Of a stretch of DNA of 9,885 nt, positions 1-5,637 are shown piece after piece. Origin of the DNA: Planctomycetota bacterium (GTDB taxonomy: Bacteria; Planctomycetota; DG-23; SLPQ01); contig JAGHCE010000187.1 of NCBI GenBank assembly GCA_021160625.1, forward strand, positions 1 through 9,885, read 5' to 3'. Within the stretch, counting starts at the first letter, position 1; the number at the start of each line of letters is the position of its first letter. A model generated the notes under the pieces. That model was not told the origin of the DNA. It worked only from the letters and a program-made list of their open reading frames with translations, and searched no databases. The position numbers and the translations under genes were made by a program.

Positions 1-999
1 GAGTACTCCCCCGACGGGAAGAGGCTCCTGTGTATTTTCAACAAGGTGGAAGGCGATTCCAGGCATTACGACGTTGCCATTTGCAACGGCGACGGCAAGG
101 TACAGACCGTTCTCGACCGCATCCCGGCTAAGCGTGACAGGGGCCCTGGAAGTTATATGTTCGTGCCGCGTTGGTCGCCGGATGGGCGGTTCGTATCTTA
201 CCTGTCAGAGGACTCTTCCAACAATGATATCGTCAACCTTCACGTAAGAGAGGCAGAAGGGCCCTATCATTTCGTGATAAACAAGGTTTCGACGGGTTAC
301 GCCTGGTCTTCCAATTCCAGGGAAATCGCAGTGATAAGCACGGATTCTGAGGACCTTGATACTGCATCCCTCGGCAGCCTCCAGATCTGGGACGTGGTGG
401 TCGGGGAAATGACCGGCGAACCTGCGGGTGTGCTCTTCCATCCTTGGACCTCCCTGGCCTGGACGAAAGGAGGCAACGGCCTGCTTTTCGCTGCTTGCAG
501 GCTCGAAATGCCTCTTGCGGGCCACCTCGATTCCGAAGAACTGTCGCTTCAGATTTTCAGCGTGAACCGCGACGGCACAGACCTCAAGGCGCTGCTGAAG
601 GAGCCTGGGCTTTCAAAAGGGATGGCGGGGATGTTCGACTTGTCGCCCGACGGCAAAAGGATCGTCTACGTCGTCTTGCATCCAGCCGAAAAGCCAGAGA
701 AGCCAAATAATGGGCTCAATTTTGACGTGGGATTGGCAGGTGACGTCTGTGTTGCAAACGCGGACGGTTCCCAGCCGCGGAAAGTCCTGGAAGGCGTGAA
801 AGTATATACGTTCCCCAGGTGGCTCGACAACAACCGTTTTGTGTGCGCTACAGAAACCGAAGGCGAAGAAGACAACCAGGGGCACATCTACCTGGTAGAA
901 CCTGACGGCAAGACCGTCGACCTCCTGCCGCTTGTCCAGCCGATCCTGGAGGCGGCAGAGAAAAAGCCGCAGACTGAAAAGGGAAGCAACCAGAAATAG
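1..999 (+). CDS. PD40/WD40-like beta-propeller protein, 5' truncated by the window
   Basis: The frame is open from the first base, so the true start lies upstream; 332 residues are visible before a TAG stop at 997-999. It contains repeated PD40/TolB-type propeller strands: YSPDGKRLL (residues 2-10), RWSPDGRFVSYLSED (57-71), AWSSNSREIAVIS (101-113), AWTKGGNGLLFAA (153-165), DLSPDGKRIVYV (213-224) and RWLDNNRFVCAT (273-284). Between these come typical 'V-N-x-DG' turns such as VNRDGTDLK and VANADGSQPRK. Six such strands suggest most of one propeller. No catalytic domain follows: the chain ends in a charged tail rich in K, E and Q. Proteins of this kind act as binding or scaffold modules, often exported, but any signal peptide would be outside the window. 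A specific function cannot be assigned. It could be the C-terminal half of a larger TolB-like or S9-peptidase-like protein, though no hydrolase motif is visible. Confidence 0.85.
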   Translation, partial: EYSPDGKRLLCIFNKVEGDSRHYDVAICNGDGKVQTVLDRIPAKRDRGPGSYMFVPRWSPDGRFVSYLSEDSSNNDIVNLHVREAEGPYHFVINKVSTGYAWSSNSREIAVISTDSEDLDTASLGSLQIWDVVVGEMTGEPAGVLFHPWTSLAWTKGGNGLLFAACRLEMPLAGHLDSEELSLQIFSVNRDGTDLKALLKEPGLSKGMAGMFDLSPDGKRIVYVVLHPAEKPEKPNNGLNFDVGLAGDVCVANADGSQPRKVLEGVKVYTFPRWLDNNRFVCATETEGEEDNQGHIYLVEPDGKTVDLLPLVQPILEAAEKKPQTEKGSNQK

Positions 1000-1000
1000 G

Positions 1001-1019
1001 GGGGCTTCATCCCCTCTTT
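1001..1019 (+). terminator. weak hairpin-plus-T-run terminator candidate for the propeller gene
   Basis: Directly after the stop codon, GGGG (1001-1004) can pair with CCCC (1011-1014) around a six-base loop, followed by TCTTT. The stem is short, and the larger perfect hairpin at 1029-1049 may do the work instead. Confidence 0.3.
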
Positions 1020-1023
1020 GCTA

Positions 1024-1192
1024 TGGGGGCCACGGGCGTTGCCCGTGGCAGTCAACTGACCTTCTATGGGCGCGGCAAGCAGCGCCCCTACGGAGGTTAT
1101 GCGGCACTGGTGGTTTTTGTAGGGGCGCGATTTATCGCGCCCATATTCCTTTATGCGCCTTACCTGCGGGCGTGATGAATCATGCCCCTACA
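1024..1192. repeat. modular palindromic repeat cluster 1
   Basis: A run of hairpins joined by short linkers. Visible stems are GCCACGGGC/GCCCGTGGC (1029-1037 with 1041-1049, perfect 9 bp), GGGCGC/GCGCCC (1068-1073 with 1082-1087), GGGCGCGAT/ATCGCGCCC (1123-1131 with 1134-1142) and GGGCGTGA/TCATGCCC (1168-1175 with 1180-1187, one G·U). The linker at 1098-1114 is a variant (TATGCGGCACTGGTGGT) of the 17-nt core found three more times in the window. Linkers such as TAGGGGCG and CCCCTAC recur. There is no coding potential of note. It appears to belong to the same family as the clusters near 2881, 4207, 5391 and 8856. Confidence 0.7.
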
Positions 1193-1242
1193 ATCGTGTT
1201 TTGTGGTGAAAATGATACGCGGGCGGCAGCCGACGAATACGA

Positions 1243-1272
1243 AAGGGCCGCCCGGCAATCCGGACGGCCCTT
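1243..1272 (-). terminator. hairpin terminator downstream of tRNA-Trp
   Basis: AAGGGCCG (1243-1250) pairs perfectly with CGGCCCTT (1265-1272). Inside it, CCGG pairs with CCGG around a CAAT loop, with a single C/A mismatch between the two stem parts. It starts eight bases past the encoded CCA end of the tRNA on the - strand. The T-run after it is short (CCCTTTCGT), so it may act mainly as a 3' processing or stability hairpin. Confidence 0.6.
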
Positions 1273-1280
1273 GATAATAA

Positions 1281-1356
1281 TGGCAGGGGTGGAAGGACTT
1301 GAACCCTCAGCCCCCGGTTTTGGAGACCGGTGCTCTGCCAATTGAGCTACACCCCT
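1281..1356 (-). tRNA. tRNA-Trp (anticodon CCA)
   Basis: Read on the - strand this folds as a full 76-nt tRNA including an encoded CCA. The acceptor stem is AGGGGTG/CACCCCT with discriminator G and 3' CCA (at 1281-1283). The D arm is GCTC...GAGC, the anticodon stem is CCGGT/ACCGG around loop CTCCAAA (anticodon CCA, tryptophan), the variable loop is short, and the T arm carries TTCAAGT in its loop. All four arms pair. It stands alone, whereas in many bacteria this tRNA lies next to secE-nusG. A strong promoter lies about 250 nt upstream and a hairpin just downstream. Confidence 0.96.
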
Positions 1357-1360
1357 GCCT

Positions 1361-1379
1361 GTTTCGAACGAGGATAAGC
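1361..1379 (-). repeat. 19-nt direct repeat, copy 1 (tRNA-proximal)
   Basis: On the + strand GTTTCGAACGAGGATAAGC. It differs by one base from the copy at 1507-1525, in the same orientation, 146 bp apart. This copy ends four bases before the mature tRNA-Trp 5' end. It contains the near-palindrome CGTTTCGAACG. Confidence 0.75.
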
Positions 1380-1506
1380 TGCGCGTTACGGCGTCCTCAC
1401 TCGTCGCCAATCCTCGACGTGTCTTCCGACACGCCTGCGGTTATCTCCTCGCTTTCGTCCTTGTATCGCTTGCTTCTACTCGCCCGGTCACACGCATCCG
1501 GCTGGC

Positions 1507-1525
1507 GTTTCGAACGAGAATAAGC
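1507..1525 (-). repeat. 19-nt direct repeat, copy 2
   Basis: On the + strand GTTTCGAACGAGAATAAGC, 18 of 19 bases identical to 1361-1379. Both copies lie within the presumed tRNA-Trp precursor. Confidence 0.75.
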
Positions 1526-1614
1526 GGCGGAGGTCTTCGACCCCTTTTCTCGCCGGGGCCGGAGCTGGCGGCGTTGCCGGCGGAATTCCCCCGACCTTTC
1601 GACGTCCGCCTAAT

Positions 1615-1643
1615 CTTATACACGGCAACCGGGGCTGTGACAA
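1615..1643 (-). promoter_or_regulatory. sigma70-type promoter for the tRNA-Trp transcript
   Basis: Reading the - strand, TTGTCA (1643-1638) is separated by exactly 17 bp from TATAAG (1620-1615). Each hexamer matches consensus at five of six positions. Transcription would start near 1608 and read toward the tRNA. It lies 46 bp past the stop codon of the HNH gene, so tRNA-Trp need not depend on read-through. Confidence 0.65.
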
Positions 1644-1689
1644 GGATTTTTCCGCACAGAGTCCGGGTGGCCCCGGCAAGGCGAAGGGG

Positions 1690-2328
1690 CTACTTGAGCT
1701 CGACTTCCCAGTAGGCCGTGTCGAGGAAGGTTTTCCAGGACTGGTACTTCGGGGATCTCAGCTTCAGGTGCAGCACGGGGCTCCTGTGGGGCCGTATGGC
1801 CGGCCGGATGAGGTGCATCCCGGCTTCCTTGGGCAGCCTTCCGCCCTTCCTGACGTTGCAGGCCACGCAGGCGCATACGAGATTTGTCCAGGACGAGCCC
1901 CCGTTCCTGCTTCGCGGTACGACGTGGTCGAGGGTGAGTTCACTGGTTGGGAAGCGCTTGCCGCAGTACTGGCAGCGGTTTTCGTCGCGGGCGAAGATGT
2001 TGCGGCGGTTGAGCTTCACGCGCCGCTGAGGCAGGCGGTCGTAAAAAAGCAACCGGATGATGCGTGGAACCCGGATGTCGTACGAGACGGTGCGGACGTA
2101 GTCGCCGTTGTCACCGTCGTCGCCTCGGGCCTCAAACTCTTTTCGCATCTGGGAAATCTCCACCCACGATTCGAAGTCGTAGGTGTTGTAGTTGTCGTCC
2201 TCGAAGGTGACGACCTCGGCGAGTTCCTTGAAAAGGAGGCAGAAGGCGCGCTTCACGTTCGTGACGTGAACCGCCATATAGTACCTGTTCAGGACAAGTA
2301 CGCTGGATGTAAGTGCCACGCTTTCCAT
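1690..2328 (-). CDS. stand-alone HNH endonuclease family protein
   Basis: A 212-residue protein of the McrA-like HNH group. An N-terminal segment (about 9-100: SSVLVLNRYYMAVHVTNVKRA, acidic middle, then VSYDIRVPRIIRLLFYDRLP) precedes the nuclease core. The core has a zinc-binding C119-x2-C122 (CQYCG), the D134-H135 catalytic pair (LTLDHVVPRS), W147-x-N149, then C154-x2-C157-N158 (CVACN) and RKGG. This arrangement is the usual one for this widespread family, whose cellular role is mostly unknown. The last 50 residues are proline- and basic-rich. The ATG at 2328 is chosen because the N-terminus matches family starts and no in-frame start lies upstream. The only G-rich stretch is about 19 nt upstream, so ribosome binding looks weak. 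It is transcribed alone from the promoter at 2365-2393. No toxin, intron or restriction partner is visible next to it. Confidence 0.88.
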   Translation of the reverse strand: MESVALTSSVLVLNRYYMAVHVTNVKRAFCLLFKELAEVVTFEDDNYNTYDFESWVEISQMRKEFEARGDDGDNGDYVRTVSYDIRVPRIIRLLFYDRLPQRRVKLNRRNIFARDENRCQYCGKRFPTSELTLDHVVPRSRNGGSSWTNLVCACVACNVRKGGRLPKEAGMHLIRPAIRPHRSPVLHLKLRSPKYQSWKTFLDTAYWEVELK

Positions 2329-2364
2329 TGCATCACACGCCCGATTGACCCCCTAAGTAAAACC

Positions 2365-2393
2365 ATCCTACAGGATTTCGCCGCTCGTGTCAA
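2365..2393 (-). promoter_or_regulatory. strong sigma70-type promoter for the HNH gene
   Basis: On the - strand a perfect TTGACA (2393-2388) is followed by a 17-bp spacer and TAGGAT (2370-2365). The start would fall near 2358, giving a leader of about 30 nt before the ATG at 2328. Confidence 0.75.
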
Positions 2394-2739
2394 GGCGCGC
2401 ACGCCCTCACGTTGCCTGGATCAGGTGCCCGACGGGCAACCGGAGGCAGTTCGCCATCTTCGCTTTTGGCCTGGCAGCCTTCAGGAGTGTGTGTTTCAGC
2501 ACTTCAAGCAGGCGTTAGTGTGCTCCACAAATACTGACCCAACAAGTAACGCCAGCGTGAACAGCTTCAGAGTACCTGAAGCGACTACAAGGCTCCACTC
2601 CGTTGGACTGCACTCACGAAGATGTTGCCTCAACTACTGGAATTACTCCCCCCCACGCCTCTTATGCCGCAATGGGCACGGTGGTTCGTTGAATTGCCCG
2701 GGTTAGCCTGAAGGCACTCCCGCAACCTCGCCGAAATAC
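2394..2739. other. intergenic stretch without an assignable gene
   Basis: About 350 bp lacking a convincing open frame on either strand. Its middle (2521-2580) is about 48% GC, lower than the surrounding genes. Several short, protein-like but interrupted frames occur. On the - strand there is LFTLALLVGSVFVEH, then, in another frame, RLLEVLKHTLLKAARPKAKM. On + near 2600-2700 there is LPQLLELLPPTPLMPQWARW. The breaks and frame changes suggest either a decayed gene or a non-coding element. A seven-C run lies at 2648-2654 and a small GCCT/AGGC palindrome at 2706-2715. A transcript from the promoter at 2757-2786 would cross this region. Confidence 0.35.
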
Positions 2740-2755
2740 CATAATTCGCATTATG
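2740..2755. promoter_or_regulatory. operator-like palindrome at the predicted start site
   Basis: CATAAT (2740-2745), a TCGC spacer, then ATTATG (2750-2755) form a perfect 6+6 inverted repeat. It sits at about +1 of the - strand promoter candidate at 2757-2786, a typical repressor position. No neighbouring regulator gene is visible. Confidence 0.4.
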
Positions 2756-2756
2756 C

Positions 2757-2802
2757 CTTATGACCCCCCCCCGTTGCGGTTGTCAAGAACTATTTCAGAA
2801 CT
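2757..2802 (-). promoter_or_regulatory. promoter candidate with G9 tract in the spacer and upstream direct repeats
   Basis: On the - strand a perfect TTGACA (2786-2781) is followed by an 18-bp spacer containing nine consecutive G (2772-2764), then CATAAG (2762-2757), four of six to consensus. Just upstream, AGTTCT occurs twice exactly 11 bp apart (2802-2797 and 2791-2786), the second copy touching the -35. This is the geometry of an activator or direct-repeat site. The downstream product is unclear. Confidence 0.4.
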
Positions 2803-2880
2803 TTGTTTTGAGCCTTTCCTACTGTCCGTGCGGACCAAGGTGGGGACCCGGCAAACAAGCCACTCGGAGCCCCGGGAGTT
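2803..2880. other. intergenic, one small hairpin only
   Basis: Only a small perfect hairpin, GTCCG-TG-CGGAC (2824-2835), is recognisable here. I see no gene or clear promoter. Confidence 0.3.
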
Positions 2881-2997
2881 CCACTGACCTTCCGCGGGCG
2901 AGGCGTGCCCTCCACGGCGGGTAAACCTTGCCCCTATGGATGCTATGTGGCACTGGTGGCTCGGTGTAAGCCGCGCGCGCTGCGCCGCGGCTTACAC
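2881..2997. repeat. modular palindromic repeat cluster 2, ending inside the oxidoreductase stop
   Basis: It opens with CACTGACCTTC, close to ACTGACCTTC at 1055-1064 of cluster 1. The 17-nt core TATGTGGCACTGGTGGC lies at 2944-2960. A perfect 12-bp inverted repeat follows, GTGTAAGCCGCG (2964-2975) with CGCGGCTTACAC (2986-2997), loop 10 nt. The right arm of that hairpin contains the TAA stop (2992-2994) and last codon of the neighbouring gene. The hairpin may terminate or protect the - strand mRNA, but no U-run follows it. Confidence 0.7.
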
Positions 2998-4137
2998 GCC
3001 CCAGGCCTTGTCGTGTTTGAACTTCGTCGTGAGCTTCTGGGTCTGGCCGGTCCTGACGGCCTTCATCGCTGCGGAGATAATCTCGATTATGTGTAGCGTG
3101 AAGTCACGTCCGACGAGCGGCTCGGCGCCGATATCGGCAGCCTTCTTGAGATGCTCGGCAATGATGGGGCCCCAGTTGACCCCCTCGTATTTTTTTCCGC
3201 CGGTCTTGCCGCGAAGGTTCAGGTTGTGGAGGCCGGCAGGCTTGCTGTGCGGTGGAAGGTTTGACTGGATCATAACGTGGCCTGCCCGGTACGGCATCGT
3301 CAGCGTCCCGTCGAGACCGTAGAACTCGAACCGGTCGGGCCAGTAGCCGCCGGCGGTGAAATTGGCCACGATCGACGCGAGGACGCCGTTGCCGTATTCG
3401 ATGTTGACGACGACGTTGTCCTTTATGCCTCGGGGCTTTATGGTGTAGGGCTTGAAGCCCTTCGAGGCCACCTTGTCGATCAGCCTTTCCTTCACGGTCA
3501 GCGTCGCCATTGCCGAGACGCTTTTCGCCGGCCCGAAAACGTGCGAGAGATAACTGAAACCGTATATGGCAAGGTCCGGAAGCGGCGGCAGCGTGGAAGC
3601 CATCTTCGCCTTGAAGTACCAGCCGGGGTCGTTCTTGAACTCCCAGGTGTTGGGCCCGCCGTGCGCCACCAGCACCCGCGCCGACGTGACACGCCCGAGT
3701 GCGCCGCCCCTAAGGAGCCCCCTGACGTGCCCGTAGGCCGGGTAGAGAAGCATCATCGGCGCCGACGCTAAGTAGAGGCCCTTCTTGCGCGAGAGCGCCA
3801 CCAGGTCGGCCGCCTCGTCGAAGTCGATGGAGAGCGGTTTCTCGGTGTAGACGTTCTTGCCGGCCTTGAGAGCCTTCCTCGCGATGGGCGCGTGCTCTAA
3901 GAGCGGCGTAAGGATGAATACCCAGTTGACGTCCTTGTCCTTGAGGATGTCGTCGAGGTCGTCCGTGGCTGTCGCCGACGGGACCACACCTTGGCCCCAC
4001 TTTAGTCGTTCGGGCTTGATGTCACAGACGTACGCCACCTCATAGCCTCTCCTGGGGTTGTTCAGGTTGTCAAGGTAAGCCACCTCGGCAATGTCGCCCA
4101 GGCCGATTACGCCGATTTTCATTTTCCCAGCCATCAT
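2992..4137 (-). CDS. Gfo/Idh/MocA-family NAD(P)-dependent sugar oxidoreductase
   Basis: A 381-residue two-domain dehydrogenase, normal length for the family. The N-terminal Rossmann fold begins MKIGVIGLGDIAEVAYL with the dinucleotide motif G12-L-G-D-I-A17, and an acidic residue (VCDI, D39) closes strand 2, favouring NAD. The family lysine motif is at E99-K100-P101 (VYTEKPLSI). The C-terminal substrate domain contains TLPPLPDLAIYGFSYLSHVF and a conserved late segment. Such enzymes oxidise or reduce cyclic sugars, inositols or their acids in the cytoplasm; the substrate here is unknown. In the usual D-x3-H catalytic motif the histidine is Tyr (DLAIY), as in a known branch of the family. Two adjacent ATGs follow a perfect AGGAGG (4145-4140). 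Spacing is 2 nt to the first and 5 nt to the second, so 4134 may be the real start. A -35/-10 pair lies at 4408-4435. Confidence 0.92.
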   Translation of the reverse strand: MMAGKMKIGVIGLGDIAEVAYLDNLNNPRRGYEVAYVCDIKPERLKWGQGVVPSATATDDLDDILKDKDVNWVFILTPLLEHAPIARKALKAGKNVYTEKPLSIDFDEAADLVALSRKKGLYLASAPMMLLYPAYGHVRGLLRGGALGRVTSARVLVAHGGPNTWEFKNDPGWYFKAKMASTLPPLPDLAIYGFSYLSHVFGPAKSVSAMATLTVKERLIDKVASKGFKPYTIKPRGIKDNVVVNIEYGNGVLASIVANFTAGGYWPDRFEFYGLDGTLTMPYRAGHVMIQSNLPPHSKPAGLHNLNLRGKTGGKKYEGVNWGPIIAEHLKKAADIGAEPLVGRDFTLHIIEIISAAMKAVRTGQTQKLTTKFKHDKAWGV

Positions 4138-4139
4138 TT

Positions 4140-4145
4140 CCTCCT
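4140..4145 (-). promoter_or_regulatory. Shine-Dalgarno AGGAGG of the oxidoreductase
   Basis: A perfect AGGAGG on the - strand, two bases before ATG 4137 and five before ATG 4134. It argues for the second ATG as the main start. Confidence 0.75.
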
Positions 4146-4206
4146 GTTTCTTCCGTTTGTACGTATACCTTCATCTATGCAAGGCGCGCCTCGGTGCACA
4201 CCCGTA

Positions 4207-4359
4207 TGTGCCACGGCGGGTTTTGCCCCGCCGTGAGGATCGTATTTCGCGCGCGCCACCCAATAAGTAGGGTGGACATTCTTGTCCGCCGTCATTTATT
4301 CCGCGTGCGCTAAAGCGCACCCTACATAATTATGTGGCACTGGTGGCTTGCCCACCAGT
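4207..4359. repeat. modular palindromic repeat cluster 3 (composite copy A plus core hairpin)
   Basis: Positions 4207-4325 form composite copy A, which recurs at 8856-8975. Stems are CACGGCGGG/CCCGCCGTG (4212-4220 with 4227-4235, perfect 9 bp), GGTGGACA/TGTCCGCC (4271-4278 with 4283-4290, one G·U) and GTGCGCT/AGCGCAC (4305-4311 with 4314-4320, perfect). The linker TTTATTCCGCG is at 4295-4305. Directly after comes the core TATGTGGCACTGGTGGC (4331-4347), whose end joins a perfect 8-bp hairpin ACTGGTGG/CCACCAGT (4339-4346 with 4352-4359). It lies in the leader of the oxidoreductase mRNA if the promoter at 4408-4435 is used. Confidence 0.8.
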
Positions 4360-4407
4360 GATACGCGTGGGGTATTCCATTCCTTTAAGCAGAACAGTAC
4401 CGCACCT

Positions 4408-4435
4408 AAACTAAGCCTGCCTCGCCGTTTGTCAA
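4408..4435 (-). promoter_or_regulatory. promoter candidate for the oxidoreductase
   Basis: On the - strand a perfect TTGACA (4435-4430) is followed by 16 bp and TAGTTT (4413-4408). Use of it would give a leader of about 260 nt containing repeat cluster 3. The -10 is weak and other starts nearer the gene are possible. Confidence 0.4.
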
Positions 4436-4544
4436 CATCAATGTCGAACCTGCCGTCCCAAAACAATCCACTTGCCGTGGATTCCGAGGGCACCCCGTGC
4501 CGTGCCCCTTTCGGCATAATCGCCCCTTGCCGCCGAATCCCCTG

Positions 4545-4572
4545 TTGTACGCGAGGGGCGGGCTTGTAACAT
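4545..4572 (+). promoter_or_regulatory. promoter candidate for the isomerase
   Basis: TTGTAC (4545-4550), 16 bp, TAACAT (4567-4572), about 65 nt upstream of the ATG at 4637. A 7-bp inverted repeat CGCCCCT/AGGGGCG (4521-4527 with 4554-4560) straddles the -35 and could be an operator. Confidence 0.4.
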
Positions 4573-4636
4573 TATGTCTTGCACGACAGGCGTGGGGCCG
4601 GCGGCAAGTGTAATTCGAGACAGACGGGAGAGGCTG

Positions 4637-5377
4637 ATGGCACTTGATTTCGTAAAGAGGCTGGGGATTCAAAGCTGGTGTTTTCGCGGTTACAAGACGC
4701 ACGAGGAGGTCGTGGAGGCGCTTCGGGCCTGCGACGTCGACAGAATCGAGCTTTCCGGAGCACACGTGAAGCCCTGGGAAATCGACGATCCGGAGGCCGT
4801 GGTGAAGTTTTACGAGGACCACGGAATCGAGATATCGGCCTATGGCGGTGTCCATATAACGGCTGACCGGGACCAGGCGCGCAAGGTCTTCGACTTCGCC
4901 AGGCTCGCGAAGTTCGACACGCTCACCGTCTTTTTCGGCGAGGGCGGCATCGAGACGGCCGAGAGCCTCTGCGAAGAATACGGGATGAAGGTTGCCCTGC
5001 ACAACCACGGCCGCCGGATGCGCTACGGCGCGCCCTGGGAGCTCGACGAGGTCTTCGAAAAGACATCCCCGAACGTGGGCCTGTGCCTCGACACGGCATG
5101 GATGCTCGACTCGCGCCGCGACCCCCTGGAGATAGCCGAGCGCTACGCCGACAGGCTCTACGGCGTCCACGTCAAGGACTTCGTCTTTGACCGCGCGGGC
5201 AATCCCGAGGACGTCATCGTCGGCGAAGGGAACCTCGACCTGCCCGGTTTCCTCGCGACGCTCGACAAGATCGGGTTCGGCGGGTACTTCACGCTCGAAT
5301 ATGAGGGCGACATCGATGACCCCATCCCCGCGACGAAAAAATGCGTCGAAGCCGTGAGAAAAGCCGCCGGTAAATAA
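4637..5377 (+). CDS. sugar phosphate isomerase/epimerase (xylose-isomerase-like TIM barrel)
   Basis: A 246-residue single-domain TIM barrel of the AP-endonuclease-2/IolE-like superfamily. Recognisable barrel segments, numbered from ATG 4637, are RLGIQSWCFRGY (8-19), DRIELSGAHV (35-44, with E38), EISAYGGVHI (65-74), DTLTVFFGEG (94-103), KVALHNHGRR (118-127), VGLCLDTAWM (147-156, D152), LYGVHVKDF (174-182, H178), VGEGNLDLPGFL (195-206) and YFTLEYEGD (217-225, E221). D152, H178 and E221 fit the usual divalent-metal site. The HNH at 122-124 belongs to the common 'HNH' branch and is not a nuclease motif. Members isomerise or epimerise ketoses or inosose-type intermediates in the cytoplasm; the substrate is unknown. 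An in-frame ATG at 4574 exists, but GGGAGAGG (4626-4633) stands just before ATG 4637 and homology begins there. It is divergent from the dehydrogenase, a frequent partner class. Confidence 0.9.
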   Translation: MALDFVKRLGIQSWCFRGYKTHEEVVEALRACDVDRIELSGAHVKPWEIDDPEAVVKFYEDHGIEISAYGGVHITADRDQARKVFDFARLAKFDTLTVFFGEGGIETAESLCEEYGMKVALHNHGRRMRYGAPWELDEVFEKTSPNVGLCLDTAWMLDSRRDPLEIAERYADRLYGVHVKDFVFDRAGNPEDVIVGEGNLDLPGFLATLDKIGFGGYFTLEYEGDIDDPIPATKKCVEAVRKAAGK

Positions 5378-5390
5378 GACAAAACGTAGC

Positions 5391-5603
5391 GTGTGCCTTC
5401 CACGACGGGTAAATTTATCCGCCGGCAGTGTGGTGGACCTCGCCGCGCGCGGAATATGATCCACACAGCGGAGCAAGCCCCGCCGGGGCCAATGTAGGGT
5501 GGGGCTTGCCCCACGCGGAATAAACAATAAGTATTTGCCGTGTGGGCTAAAGCCCACTCTACACAGCCACCAGTGCCACATAGCAGAAAGAGGGCAAAGC
5601 CCT
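5391..5603. repeat. modular palindromic repeat cluster 4, between convergent genes
   Basis: It fills most of the 260-bp gap between the isomerase and mannosidase stops. Perfect hairpins are GTGGGGC/GCCCCAC (5499-5505 with 5508-5514), GTGGGCT/AGCCCAC (5542-5548 with 5551-5557) and AGGGC/GCCCT (5591-5595 with 5599-5603). The 17-nt core is present in reverse orientation at 5566-5582 and the TTTATTCCGCG linker in reverse at 5514-5524. The cluster therefore reads mainly on the - strand, opposite to cluster 3. The hairpins could end transcription of both genes, but none has a clear U-run. Confidence 0.75.
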
Positions 5604-5637
5604 TCCACATTGCCCGAAGGTGGCGATGACCCCTGCC

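Larger units (their letters stand above)
1357..1608 (-). ncRNA. long structured leader or separate small RNA upstream of tRNA-Trp (candidate)
   Basis: About 250 nt lie between the promoter at 1615-1643 and the tRNA 5' end, with no convincing protein. On the - strand the predicted transcript opens with GGCGGA, which can pair with TCCGCC some 20 nt later. It then has GGGGTC-GAA-GACCTC and, at 1418-1433, CGTGTC-GGAA-GACACG, a perfect 6-bp stem closed by a GNRA tetraloop. The segment around that hairpin is purine-rich with repeated words (GGACGAAAGCGAGGAG, GCGACGAGTGAGGACG). Two near-identical 19-mers bracket it. It does not match the hallmarks of RNase P RNA, tmRNA or SRP RNA that I know. It could be a precursor segment removed by RNase P, a regulatory leader, or a dispersed repeat inserted before the tRNA. 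Confidence 0.4.

Noticed and set aside
1357..1608. tmRNA, RNase P RNA or SRP RNA
   Set aside because: The expected conserved cores of these RNAs (as known to me) are not visible. The TTCGAAA word resembles a T-loop, but no matching acceptor stem surrounds it.
1441..1623. 60-codon GTG-start frame on - in the tRNA leader
   Set aside because: Its start codon overlaps the edge of the -10 box of the promoter, so it could not be translated from that transcript. It is basic, low-complexity and has no ribosome site.
1768..2706. 312-codon open frame on +, antisense to the HNH gene
   Set aside because: It lacks recognisable domains and has biased shadow composition. The - strand frame has clear HNH motifs, a promoter and normal length.
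2706..2751. Small 29-codon ORF starting just at the palindrome on the - strand
   Set aside because: It is too short, has no ribosome site and no known family. It could be a leader peptide, but nothing supports translation.
4574..4636. N-terminal extension of the isomerase from ATG 4574
   Set aside because: It has no ribosome site, sits at the predicted start of transcription, and family similarity begins only after ATG 4637.
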